Positions 52,915-64,000 of a DNA stretch of 64,000 nucleotides are shown piece after piece. The notes beneath the pieces are model-generated. The model had not been told where the DNA came from and did no database searches. It saw nothing but the letters and a program-made list of their open reading frames with translations. The number at the start of each line of letters is the position of its first letter. The first letter of the stretch is position 1. Source of the DNA: Rhabditoides inermis (taxonomy: Eukaryota > Nematoda > Chromadorea > Rhabditida > Rhabditidae). The stretch lies in NCBI GenBank assembly GCA_963966185.1, contig CAWZYM010000369.1, positions 1,199,501 through 1,263,500 of the forward strand, written 5' to 3'. Both the position numbers and the translations under genes were made by a program.

Positions 52915-55608
52915 ATGGCGTCTCACACGGAGTCGTCGGCGGCGGCCGACGGTGGGAGCGGAGGGGGGCTGGGTGAGTGGGGAAGAGAAAGAGAGAGAGA
53001 GAGAGAGAGAAAAGAGAGAGAGAGGGAGGATAGAGAGAGAGAGAGAGGGAGGGAGGGAGGAGAGAGAGTGAAGGGGGTGAGGGAGAGAGGGAGGGAAGGA
53101 GGAGAGAGAGAGGGGGGGAGGGAGGGAGGGAGGGAGGAGAGAGTGAAGGAGGGAAAGAGGAGAGAGAGAAGGGGGTGAGGGAGAGAGGGAGGGAAGGAGG
53201 AGAGAGGGAGGGAGGGAGGGAGGAGAGAGTGAAGGAGGGAAAGAGGAGAGAGAGAAGGGGGTGAGGGAGAGTGCGTTAGAGTTATGAAGGTGATGTCGAT
53301 TGAAGAACAATTAATTACTTTATTATGTTATGAGTGTTTCGATTAACACTTATCGTGAAACTTACTTGTTGTGCTGTTTGTTGTCTTGTTATGCTAGTGT
53401 ATCCGTTTGAGGTTCGGGCTGGCCGAACAAGAAGGAGTACTACAAGCTGGAGGAGGCGATCGGCGTCGGAGCAACGGCCACCGTCTACAAGGTAGGGGGT
53501 GCATTCTGGATTCTGGATTCTGATGACCTCGAGTTCATTGTCGAATTTGGTTGGCGCCGGGTTTTTCCGTGCGGGTCTGTTGGTCGGTCGTGTCATGTGT
53601 TGTCTTTTGGATCCTAGATTCTGACAAACTTCTGTTCATTGTCGAATTTAAGTTTGCCAAACGTAGCTCGGTATATATTTTTCTCTTTTTTTTACAATTT
53701 CTATCGCCTGTTTCGTATGCGTTCATTGTCGAATTTTGCATGACGCCGGGTGTCCTTGTATTGGGGAATTGCGGAATGACACATTTTCGCCGATCGGGTG
53801 AATCACGCATTGCGTGGGAGGGTTGTTGTTGATTTCGTTTTTGAGTTTTGACTGACTTCGACTTGTACTTTTGTACATGGTGATGTGGGTGGCGATAAAC
53901 GAAATTGAGAATGAAAACTGAAAATTTTTTTGTGGAACTGCACCTTAGGTACCTATGACCGTTTTCGTTTAGTTGTGCGTGTCACGGTCATGTTTGCGGT
54001 TCGGAATATGCATTTGTGGATCGTTAAACTATCTGTCCTTGATTTTTAATTGAAAGTTAGCCGCACTGATTCAAGAGATTAGGGAGACAATGGACAATGG
54101 TACGACACGGTCAGCCTTTTCTCCATTCTGGAAATGAATACTTGAATACTAACTCTTTAACATTTTCTCATGTTTTCAGGCGCAGTGTCTGCCGCGCAAT
54201 GAGAAGTGCGCGATCAAGTGCATCAACCTGGAGAAGTGCCAGACGAGCGTCGACGAGCTGAGCCACGAGATACAGGTGGGAGGGGGGGGAGGGAGAGGGG
54301 GAGGGAGGGAGGAGGAGAGAGAGGGGGAGGGAGGAGGGAGGGAGATGGAGAGAGAGGGAGAAAGAGGAGGGAGGGAGAGGAGGGAGGGAGAGAAATGGAG
54401 AGAGAGAGAGAGAGAGAGAGGGAAAGAAGGAGAGGGAGAGAGGGGTAAAGAGAAAGAAAAAGGGGAGACAGTGAATGACCCTCTGATTCCAGGCCATGTC
54501 TCTCTGCTCCCACCCCAATGTCGTCAACTACTACACCTCGTTTGTGGTGAGTCATCCAATTATTGATTTATTGATTTTTTATTTTTTTTAATCGATTGAT
54601 CGCGTTGTAGGTTGGCGAGGAGCTGTGGGTGATAATGCGTCTGCTCAACTGCGGTTCCATGCTCGACATTCTCAAGAGGAAGATCAAGGTATACGGTTTC
54701 GGGATTAGGTCACGGTTCTGGTATTTTATATGAAATTGTCTTTGTGTGATTCATTTTTCTGTTGTCTGTTGAGGTTAGAGTTGTGTGCTATAGATCAGTG
54801 ATTGAGTGAATTTATTGACATTATATTTTATATTTTCAGGCTGTTGGAAAGGAGCAGGCTATATACGGAGTGCTCGACGAGACTTCGATTGCCACCGTGC
54901 TCCGCGAGGTGTGTATTTATGGTTTATTATCGATTGATGTATTGATTATCTTGATTTCTCTCAGGTGCTCAAGGGTCTCGACTACTTCCACTTAAGCGGT
55001 CAGATTCACAGAGATATCAAGGTGATTTTCGAACTTATGAGAAAAGACTACTGAAATGATCATATTATTTATTTGTATGTTTATAATTCTTTGTTGATTG
55101 AGGTGTCATGAATTTCGTTAAGAAACGAGTCTGTTTTGTCGAAGAAAGAACTTTAGTAATAAAGTGTTAAAATTTAGCAATAAAGTGTCTTTCCTCTTTC
55201 CAGGCCGGTAACATTCTACTCGCCGACGACGGAACCGTCCAGATTGCCGACTTTGGAGTGAGTGGTTTTTTTTAACGATGAGTTTATCAAGCACCATACA
55301 TCCCGGCGTTTTGAGAAGTTAATTTCTCAATGACGACATATGTATGTACCGAAGATTAATTGATCTCGTGATTGCGAAATCGTGTTTTATGAAGGACCCG
55401 AACGTACGGAAAGTTTGGGGCACTTGTCTCTATGCATGTCAACCACATCCACAACTGCAGGCGTATTAACTTTTGTTTCTTACGAAATTCTACATGAAAT
55501 GTGACTGGTGCGTATATTTCCTGGAGTGAATGTGATGTGTTTTTTTAACCAAATGCCTCTCCGCGATTCTGCACATTCTATTAAACATACTAGCTATAAA
55601 CGTATGTG

Positions 55609-55643
<35 letters not shown>

Positions 55644-56520
55644 TAATAACACGGTGTTGCACAGGTGTCGGGCTGGCTGGCCGCCTCTGGGGGCGATCTG
55701 AGTCGGCAGAAGGTGCGACACACGTTTGTCGGCACGCCCTGCTGGTGAGTGGATGGGATGGGGTGAATCGTATCGTACTTCCGGGTTCTGGTTCCTGGTG
55801 AGGTTCTGATTAGTTACATAGGTTGTGGGTTCTTGTGGATTGGTGATTGGATAGGGTATTGGTTCGCTTGTGAGTTGGTTATGGTTTCCTGTATGTTCCT
55901 GTTGTTGTACGTTTCGACTGTGTATTGTGTCGCGTCGACATTACGTTGACTTTAATCATTCTTTTGTAAGAAACGATATGTGTAATATGTATGTTCGATA
56001 TGTCTTGTATGTTGAATACACAAGTTTTTAATGTATAAAATTGGTGTATAAAATTCCAGGATGGCTCCGGAGGTGATGGAGCAGGTGCAGGGCTACGACT
56101 TCAAGGTGCGTATCGATCATTGATTGGTTATCCAGTAATCGATTGATTTGCAGGCGGACATCTGGTCCCTGGGTATTCTGGCGATCGAGTTGGCCACCGG
56201 AACCGCGCCCTACCACAAGTACCCGCCGATGAAGGTGGGGGAAGAGGATTATTATTATTATTATTATTATTTATTATTATTATTATTATTATTGTTGTTG
56301 TTGTTGTTGTTATATAGCAAAATTGCAGAAAGGTATACGAAATGCGATTAATAACAGTTTTGGTTTTTTTTATGAAACAGGATTCGTAAAACGTATTTTT
56401 TTCTGACGCTATAATTTTACGACAATTATGCTTTGTGTTTCAGGTGTTGATGCTGACCCTGCAGAACGAGCCACCGAGTCTGGAAACGAACCAGGAGAAG
56501 AAGGTGGGGGAGGAGAGAGG

Positions 56521-56576
<56 letters not shown>

Positions 56577-59231
56577 CTTGACAAGGGAGTGGTCGAGTGA
56601 GATGCTGGGATATAACTCACGAGGAGTGTAGTAGGGGCCACACCCTCGGATTCGTACCAAATTGATAGAATACCTTAGTTAGGACCCTAGCCATCGAATT
56701 GTGGTGTCCGAATTTCCTAAACGAACTATACGTTTCCGGTACGAAAACGTACAGGGTTCGTTTTCGCGTTCCTCTCACCCTACGCGGCGGTCAAAGACCG
56801 AGCCGTTGTGGCCTAGTGGCGAAAGCGTCTGCCTGCCGAAATGACCCTCACGAGTTCGATCCCGCACACATTCTTTTTGTATTGTCAAAAATTTATGGAC
56901 TTGTACTTTCTGACCATATCATCATTTTCTCATGGTCCATGAAACAACTCTATCAAATAAGTTTTTTTAATGAGACAGTCTTGACGATCTCGATGTCAGC
57001 TGTCGATCGTCGTAGTGACGTAGTGCCATTTGCATCAGTCGTATGTAGCTCGCAACTGCACCGTCTTCTGTCAGAGAAGTCCCGAACGTCGTCAAGCTAC
57101 TTCACACTGTCGTATGAAATTTGATAGTGTGCGATTATTGTGTAGAGTTGAAGGTTGTAATGATGCGCACGGTAGATCATCTCTGTTCCTGACAGTTGTC
57201 CTTCTTGAAGAGGAACCATCGAGTCGGTCATACCTTTCGTCAATTCTTTTCTTCACTAACCAGTGTTTGAACAGCGAGACGATCAACCAAATGAGTTGGC
57301 AAAACAAAAAGCATGTGCGCGGAATCGAACTCGTGAGGGTCATTTCGGCAGGCAGACGCTTTCGCCACTAGGCCACAACGGCTCGGTCTTTGACCGCCGC
57401 TTAGGGCGAGAGGAACGCGAAAAACGAGCCATGTACGTTTTCGTACCGGAAACGTATAGTTCGTTTAGGAAATTCGGACACCACAATTCGATGGCTAGGG
57501 TCCTAACTAAGGTATTCTATCAATTTGGTACGAATCCGAGGGTGTGGCCCCTACTACACTCCTCGTCAGCGGCAGAAGTTATGCGTATGCTTATTCTTCT
57601 TTCCCATGGACTATTTGTATGTGTTTAGTGTTGAGTATGTGTGTTTGCAAAGTGCCATTGACAATATTACGAGTCTTTTCAGGACCAGTACAAGGCGTAT
57701 GGAAAGAGTTTCCGCCACCTTATCAAGGACTGCTTGCAGGTATGTTCATTTGACCCTTGTTCTTTGTTTTCAACTTCCCTTAAAACGATGTTTATTTGAT
57801 GAGCGTCGTATTTCCTGGGTTTCAGAATATTGTAAACTCACTGATCACTTTCACTTATTAGATTCATTGAATTTGATAAGATTATGTGATCACACGTAGT
57901 TGTGTTTTGTTTTTGTATCATTTTGTATCTAGCTTTTCCATTTGCTAGATTGAGGGAGGAAAGTAATATCTTACGTGAAACGGTAAGTTACTTATGAACA
58001 TCTTATTCAAAATATTCGGATTTTGCTTATCGAATAGGATTCAAAATTAAGTAAGTAAACAGATTATGCTTTAGCTGAATAACGCATTTGATAACGGACT
58101 GGATTAAAAAATATATAGCGCTCTGAAAAAATTGTGTGTAGCTGAATGAGCTAAGCTGAGGATAAACAATCCTTACGTACGCAGAATGTACAATCAATCA
58201 ATCAATCAATCATTTATCCAGAATCGCTATATCCTGACTATACAACGAGTGCATACAGCACACAACCAAGGGCTTAGCGCTGGGAGAAACACAGTTTAGC
58301 AACGGGGATGGTAGGGTCGAAGGTCGAAAGTCGATTTTTGATCGATAATCAGTCGATAATCATTCGATTTCCTTTCCATAATCCAATAGAATTAGATACC
58401 ATTATAGACGACAGTGGAGCTCCGGGTGTTCCTTTCCTTCCATTATAATCCACGAATAGTAACTCCACGGGCTGGTTTGACTGCGTTTTCAATGAGCTAT
58501 TCCCCGCCTTGCTCAAGGGTACTGGGGGAAGATCATTTCGACCCGACCGCGCGATGCGAGAGAGGCCTCAGAATGTACAGTTTTGGGGTATTCAGAATAT
58601 CCGCATAGAGTGTGATGTGTAGTCTACCGATTTCCCTCTTTTGAGAATAGTCGTGCGGCTTCCAAGAGTACTCATTTTTAACTTTTTAAGGTACTTGAGA
58701 GGATTTTTTTCAGTGTCGTCTATAAACACTTCCGTTTTCTATTACGGTGCAAAAGTGGTGTGACCATATCATAAACACGTATTTAAATTTTGGTGTTGAA
58801 AAACGTGAATATCATCTGTGTGTGTGTTGCAGAAGGATCCGGCGAAGCGCCCCACTGCCGCCGAGCTCCTCAAATACTCATTCTTCAGAAAGGCCAAGGT
58901 ACGAGGCGTTTGAACAGGGTGTATGCGTACGTACGGTACGTGATTGATGGTTGTCACTTGGATCAGTAGTAGTAATACTTAACGAACATACAGATGTCAT
59001 ACAGTCTTTGTGAAGTGCCGAGTGCATTTTTTTCACTTTCACGTTCTATCCTGCCCTCCATGTGTGTAGCATTTTTTGCTGGGGAGCTCTAAAAGTGGTT
59101 ATTTGAGACAGTTTTTTATTGCTTTCAACATGAAAGGAGACTTCTCGTTTCAGGACCGCAAGTATCTGGTGCATACTCTGATCGAGAACCTCGCAGCTGT
59201 TCCCGCACTCCATCACAATCCCGCCAAGAAG
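52915..59231 (+). CDS. gck-3: OSR1/SPAK (GCK-VI) Ser/Thr kinase, C-terminus not in window
   Basis: Kinase activated by WNK that controls cation-chloride cotransporters and cell volume. Fifteen in-phase exons encode 338 residues: 52915-52972, 53412-53491, 54180-54275, 54493-54546, 54611-54688, 54840-54908, 54965-55021, 55204-55257, 55665-55744, 56060-56105, 56154-56234, 56444-56503, 57683-57739, 58833-58898, 59154-59231. Visible elements: G-loop [16 protein letters not shown] (catalytic Lys), IHRDIK, IADFGVS, T-loop [14 protein letters not shown] (WNK target Thr), [20 protein letters not shown]. The last exon ends HHNPAKK at a GTACAG donor; reading on gives V-Q-stop. Human OSR1 is 527 residues, so about 190, including the RFxV-binding CCT domain, are missing. 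They may lie beyond 64 kb with the transposase gene inside the intron, or may be lost. Intron 12 holds an inverted pair of tRNA-related repeats. Confidence 0.93.
52980..53275. repeat. GA-rich array with tandem 100-bp period in gck-3 intron 1
   Basis: GGGTGAGGGAGAGAGGGAGG- and GAGAGTGAAGGAGGGAAAGA-type blocks recur in tandem, starting at the donor. Confidence 0.9.
54276..54470. repeat. GA-rich tract in gck-3 intron 3
   Basis: Sense-strand purine tract beginning at the donor GTGGGA and filling most of the 217-nt intron. Confidence 0.9.
56250..56312. repeat. (ATT)n/(GTT)n array in gck-3 intron 11
   Basis: (ATT)n passes into (GTT)n shortly after the donor. A short (AAT)n also lies at 55,613-55,640 just before the exon 9 acceptor. 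Confidence 0.9.
56605..56878 (+). mobile_element. tRNA-related dispersed repeat, copy 2
   Basis: A body (CGAGGAGTGTAGTAGGGGCC ... CCGGTACGAAAACGTACAGG) leads into a tRNA-like segment at about 56,798-56,872 with box A GTGGCCTAGTGGCGAAAGCG and box B GAGTTCGATCCC. It is in sense orientation within gck-3 intron 12. Confidence 0.7.
57300..57570 (-). mobile_element. tRNA-related dispersed repeat, copy 3 (inverted)
   Basis: Reverse complement of copy 2 along its full length (tRNA-like part at about 57,306-57,380). It forms a long inverted repeat with copy 2 across about 420 bp in gck-3 intron 12. Confidence 0.75.
57740..58832. other. gck-3 intron 13
   Basis: A 1.1-kb intron with a short (AATC)n at about 58,193-58,212. 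No other coding signal is apparent. Confidence 0.6.
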
Positions 59232-59694
59232 GTACAGTAGAGGGGGTACGGTAGAGGAGGTACTGTAGATAGGGTACTTCGCATCTACAGTCGTCGCCTG
59301 GCAGACAGTTTTTCGGCCACGCCCCTTTTCGACGGCGAGCGAAACTCAGTTTCGACCGAGAGAGTGCAGAGCGAGAGACAAAAAAATCGATGAAAGTGAC
59401 GCGCGTCTGACCTTTTTCTAAATTTTGTCATTGGAGCACTAGAATGTCATCGTGGGTGGTCCCTTTGTTCATTTTTTCATTCTCTCATGCGTTGTTGTGA
59501 TTCATCATCCCGCTTTCATCCCTTCTCACACCCCGAGACAGCTTTAGAATACTCATGTTTATTCACACTCAACTCGCCAACAAACATAACAACGCCAACA
59601 AACGTACAAATCAGAATTCAAAATCAACAACACAATCGGCGCAACAAAAATCAACTCAATAAAGAAAACAAGAATATATGCGGTTACCTGTCGG

Positions 59695-60665
59695 TTACTT
59701 GCGAGCAGTCTTCTCCTTCAGACGCCTGCTTCTCCTCGTCGGAGCAGTAGAAGTAGAAGGCGTCTCCGCATTCTCCTCCTCCTCCGATGACACGTCCAGC
59801 GCCGGCTTCCTCTTCACAGCGACTCCTCTTGCCGCACTCGTCCATCTCGTTCCGCGACCGCGCCCCCACAAGCCACGCCCCCTGCCCTCCACACGTGCTA
59901 CCGTATCCCCTCGGCTCACCGTCTTGTTCGCAAAGTAGTTCTCGGCTCTGTCCGCTCCCAGCTCCCGTGCCATGGCAGCATCCTCCTCTGCCTCACTATC
60001 TCCAGCCGGGATCTGCTCCTCCTGCTCCTCCTGCTCCTCCTGCTCCTTCTCCCCATCTTGCGCCTCCTGCTCCTCTTCTCCAGCAAACATCTGCTCCTCG
60101 TCCGTCTCCTCCTCGTCGGTGTCGAATGTGATGATGAGGTCCTGTCGCGGCGGGGGCAGTCCCTCGTTCTCCACATGCCAGTCCTCCATCTTGATTGCGT
60201 GATCGCACATCTTCTTCACCATGCTCGGCTTCACCTTGGCGAGAATGTCGCGGGCGTTTGCAACAGTCTTCTCCAGCTTGTCCTTCGCCGATCCCATCTT
60301 CCTTATCTTGGTCTTGACGAACGCCCACAGGTTCTCGATCGGGTTAAGGTGGCAATGGTAAGGCGGAAGCCTTACCAGAGCCACCCCCTGCTCCTTGCAA
60401 TACTCGTCTCCCACGTACCGGATCATCCTCTGCCTCCCTCCATTCTGCTGGTAGAAGGGAACAATGACCTTCTTGAACAGGTCCGGTCGCAGCGTCCCCT
60501 CCTCGTAGTCGAGAGAGTGCGCCTCGATGTACTCGAGCATCATCTTCTTTGTCGACGACGCACAAGGAATCTGAAAAGCATGAATTACTAAGGGCAATAC
60601 TGTACGGTACCTTCATTTTCGGCGAACCACTCGTGCATTTGAAGTAGTCCATCTGTGATAGCACA

Positions 60666-60713
<48 letters not shown>

Positions 60714-63089
60714 AGGAGAGAGAGAGAAGGAGATAGAGATAGAGATAGAGATAGAGATAGAGATAGAGATAGGGGGACGCACCTGCTCACAACGCTCCCC
60801 ATGATAGGGAGCGTTGTCAATGACGAGCATAGCCTTCCGTCCGTGCTGCTCCGCCAGTGCCTTCATCCTCGGCACGTTGCGCTGCAGCCACTTCTGGTAG
60901 CCGGCCGCGTTCATGTGCTTGTGGTAATCTCCATCTTCACAGTCTTAAAAGAGAATCACCTACATTACCCCATTCCTACAGTACTCATAAACGGTATATA
61001 CCATCAAACTACAGTAACCATCAATCTACAGTATACCTTTTTCCTACAGACCTCCCTCCAACCCATCCCAACTACTGTAGTTTATTTCACATGATGAGAG
61101 TTCACATGAACTGGCCCTAAAGAGGGCCGTTGGGAAAAAAACTCACTTCCAGCGGTGATGACGTCAAAGCTGTCTTCCAGAAGTCCCAACTCGGAGATCG
61201 CTCCGAGTATGATGCACCTCTTTCCCTTCGAGGGCGCCGGCTTGGGTCCAAGAGAGAGTCCGTCGCGAAGACTCTTCAGCGGGTTTCTCTTGGTGACAAG
61301 GTCAATCCAGTCGCGGATGTGCGTAGCTCCTGCGTGAGACCAGGTCTCGTCCATAAAGAAGATAAGCGCGTTCTCGTCCTTCCTTCCTCGCCGCAGAGTG
61401 CCAATAAAGTCGCTTCTCCACGTCTGCAGTTCCGGAGATGAGTAGATCATAGCCGCCCTATCCCGGATGACTTCGTGGCGAAAGTCCATGGCCAGCAGAA
61501 TACGCCTGAATGTCGAGTCCGAGACGTGCCACGCCGACTTCTGCACCGGCTGATAGCCTTCGCCCTGCAGCTGCTCTTCCCTCTGCTCCACCGTGGGATC
61601 TCCAGATGTCTCCTCCTCTTCTTCTCCATCCTGCACCGACTCCTCGTCGTCTCCCCACACCTCGACTGCGAGGAACGCGTCCTCCTGCTCCACCGCGCGC
61701 AGCTCCACGTCCAGCTGATCGGCCAGTGCGTCGTCCGCAGCCAGACTCGCCTCCACCGCCTCCCGAAGCTCGGTGATGGTGATCATCCGGTCCTTCTCGT
61801 AGAACTCCTTGTGTGCAATCTCCCGAATCCTCTTCCGTATCCTTTCGTCGGTGAGAAGAAGCGCCTGCTTGTATATCTCCTCACGTGTCTTGGCGTGGTG
61901 GTCATTCGCACAGGACGGAAGAGGCTCCTTGTTCTTCACAGACTCCAGATGCCTTTCCACACAGCGCTTCACTGTCGTCGAAGACAAACCACATAGAAGT
62001 CCAGTGAAGGTAACAGCGGTGTCGAAGATGGTGATAAAAGGCAGCTGTTCTCTCAGCTGAAGGACGGCGCAGTACACACGGGTAACCATACGAGCACTCC
62101 CGTCGCACAGTCTCTGACTGCGCGAGTTTGCGATTCCGTCGTTCACAGTCACCTGAAACGAAACAAATTGTTCCAACAAAATTGCACTCACCGGTCATCA
62201 TACTCCAGTATCCATGCATTCCTTGAACAGTTGCTTGCATTCAGCCGGCGATTATATAACATTTCCAAGCAACAAAACAATAACCGAGACTGTTTTACTA
62301 CTTGGCAACCTTGAATTTGAGGAATTGTTCCACTACAGTATATGTTTCACCCCCACATGTTACTATGAGTATTCATCTTTTTTTGAATACTCTGGCCAAG
62401 TCATAGAAAGTGAAACATGAAACAAGACCACGGTTCATAAATAAAACAGCCCTGGTTATAGTTCTCTCACCTTGAGATAGTCAATGTCCTCCGTCTCAAC
62501 GGCATAGTCGCTCATAGTTGGAGAACCGGCTTGAGTTCCCGCGTGACGATGACCAGACCGCGCAATGTGTCCAGGCAGCTGGTTCTGTAATCCATTAATA
62601 TGATTAAAGAATACTTGAAAACGACAGAACAGAAAGTACGTACCATTCTCAGCTGCGGAGGGCGCTGCGATTCTGCGTCGTCTCGTGCCGTCATCGCTTG
62701 CGCGAGAGGTAGTACGGGAGGCATAGGTGCAGCTCCTACCGCTGCAAGTAATCAATAAATATCTTTGGCGAACCATTGATTTCACAGATGAATAAACCGG
62801 TTTTGGCAGGCGCAATGGGGAAAATGAATGGAGGAACCGACTACTCCAAGAACAGATGATGAAATGAGTATTTTTAAACAACAACCAAGAATCATATCGT
62901 TCACTAAATGGTGACTTTAAATGCAAATGAGACAGAAATGAAGTGGGATAATCACATACCTGCAACCACAGAGGGTAGTCTAAACCCTGCTCGGAGTGGT
63001 GCTGCAGCAAACTCGTAGATCTGCTCCGGCGGCGGGACCGGCCCATTTCCGCGTACCCATCGACCTCGTCCGCGGCCTCGCCCCGACAT
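59695..63089 (-). CDS. DDE-transposase-derived protein (IS630/Tc1/mariner-like DDE_3)
   Basis: Seven exons, all in phase, 808 residues: 63089-62960, 62741-62644, 62584-62471, 62152-61147, 60943-60783, 60652-60611, 60570-59695 (TAA). The catalytic acids are intact: ALIFFMDETWSH (first Asp), KAMLVIDNAPYHGE (second Asp) and LPPYHCHLNPIENLWAFVK (Glu). About 103 residues separate the second Asp from the Glu, far more than the usual 34-39, because of an insertion (SSTKKMMLEYIEAHS ...). The N-terminus is RG-rich (MSGRGRGRGRW). A helical region of about 110-330 includes TVKRCVERHLESVK. The C-terminal tail is Glu-rich then RG-rich with basic ends (RRSRRLKEK). An ATTTAG acceptor lies just before the ATG. 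No terminal inverted repeats were recognised. Intact frame with introns suggests a host-type or domesticated gene; a young autonomous element is the alternative. It lies opposite and downstream of gck-3. Confidence 0.88.
60669..60770. repeat. (GA)n and (GATA-GA)n array in an intron of the DDE gene
   Basis: (GA)n followed by (GAGATA)n between exons 5 and 6. Confidence 0.95.
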
Positions 63090-63520
63090 AATCTAAATAG
63101 ATGACTCAATAACTATATATAATGATAATTGACTAACATCAAAGCGAAGAAATTGACAATTTCAAGCGATACATGACGCGATACAATACTATTTATAAAA
63201 ACATGAATTTTGTGAACTAAATAGACTGTTTCATGGACCAAAACATTATTACATCATTACATAACAATCTGATACTCAAATGAAACAAAAAAAACATGAG
63301 TACTGAATTAATAACCAAAACAACGCAATTTTCGAAAATATTCACAACTTGGCTTTCAGCATTGCGGCCAAACAGCTGCTCGGACACGCCCCGCCAAGCC
63401 GTGCGAGCGGTTGGCAACTGTCCAAAATGCAAACCATTTCAAAAAAACTCTCGAAAAGAAGTTGACTTTTTAATTATTTTACGGTATGGGCGGAGCCACA
63501 AACTAACCTTCTGAATAAAA

Positions 63521-63830
63521 TTATATTTATTTATTTATTACTGCCGAAATCAACAATGTGACAAATATACAATGACTGTACAGATGAAATCAATGTGCCG
63601 GTAAATTCATCATCCAAGTATCATAATCCATATTCGCCGCTCGCATCCATTCCGCTTTCAACCTTCCGTTGTCCGGCATCGCATCCCTGAACTCGTCTTG
63701 CCATCGCTTGTACGTCCTTCCTTGTCTCCTCTCCTTGTCTGGTGGGCCTCTCCACTCCATCAGCCTTTTTCCCCACTTGTCCGTACGCACCATTTTCCAT
63801 GCGTATTTCCATTTTCGCTACTTCGCATCA
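63521..63830 (-). mobile_element. 3' end of a non-LTR retrotransposon (LINE)
   Basis: The minus-strand frame at about 63,815-63,587 reads MVRTDKWGKRLMEWRGPPDK ... GRTYKRWQDEF ... WMRAANMDYDTWM and ends TGA. This is the W-x-x-R-x-x-E-W ... G-R-P/T-x-x-R-W-x-D ... W-x-R-x-A-x-D pattern at the end of many LINE ORF2 proteins. An (AAATA)n-type tail (63,521-63,540) follows the short 3' UTR. The rest of the element is missing, so this is a 5'-truncated copy. Confidence 0.7.
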
Positions 63831-64000
63831 TAACGCGTCAAAAGGTACGATAGAGGGAGGAGTACTGTTGGAACGGGACGTTGTAGTGGTGAGTGGTGTG
63901 GTCACAACATTTAAGCCTATTACTTGTCATTGAATGAAACTTCCGCTTTAAAGTTCAAGTTATGGGATAGCTCAGACCGTAAGATGAGGGCGTTAGTCAC
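63831..64000. other. window end, nothing assigned
   Basis: No exon of the gck-3 regulatory domain and no other gene could be recognised here. Confidence 0.4.

Noticed and set aside
60058..61996. Plus-strand ORFs of 100-177 codons at 60-62 kb
   Set aside because: Antisense shadows of the DDE-transposase exons.

Overview
The window is eukaryotic and reads as a nematode. Genes are split by many short introns with GT...(T)TTTCAG borders, several start codons lie a few bases after an unpaired 3' splice acceptor (the layout of a spliced-leader trans-splice site), and gene order matches what I recall of C. elegans chromosome V: erfa-1 beside hpo-19 (T05H4 genes) and snx-6 beside gck-3 (Y59A8B genes). 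It is not C. elegans itself, and I cannot name the genus. Splice models were built by hand from frame continuity.

Layout. 1-14 kb is repeat-rich, with purine/pyrimidine tracts, tetranucleotide arrays, fold-back elements and scattered candidate exons (minus-strand membrane-type exons at 4.6-8 kb and a possible secreted-protein pseudogene at 11.4 kb). 15.0-19.4 kb (minus) holds a trypsin-like serine protease in eight traceable exons. 21.5-28.6 kb (plus) holds a lysine-rich gene end with a diverged second copy, a major-facilitator transporter fragment, and a divergent tyrosine-phosphatase domain with a ruined active-site loop. 31.7-32.9 kb (plus) is an AT-rich island with a complete six-exon multi-pass membrane protein. 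33.3-35.6 kb is a duplicated segment carrying the last exon of nuaf-1.

35.5-43.4 kb (minus) is the conserved core: eRF1 (translation termination), a small unknown ORF, NADH-cytochrome b5 reductase and NDUFAF1 (complex I assembly). They are co-oriented, and the last pair is only 259 bp apart, as in a nematode operon. 43.9-59.2 kb (plus) carries SNX5/6-type sorting nexin, then the OSR1/SPAK kinase GCK-3, which is complete through its kinase domain but lacks its C-terminal regulatory domain within the window. Downstream on the minus strand (59.7-63.1 kb) is an intact, seven-exon, DDE-transposase-derived gene, followed by a LINE remnant at 63.6 kb.

The rest is transposon and repeat sediment: MITE-like inverted-repeat elements, a tRNA-related repeat family (two copies form a long inverted pair inside a gck-3 intron), segmental duplications and microsatellites, one of which makes up almost an entire protease intron.
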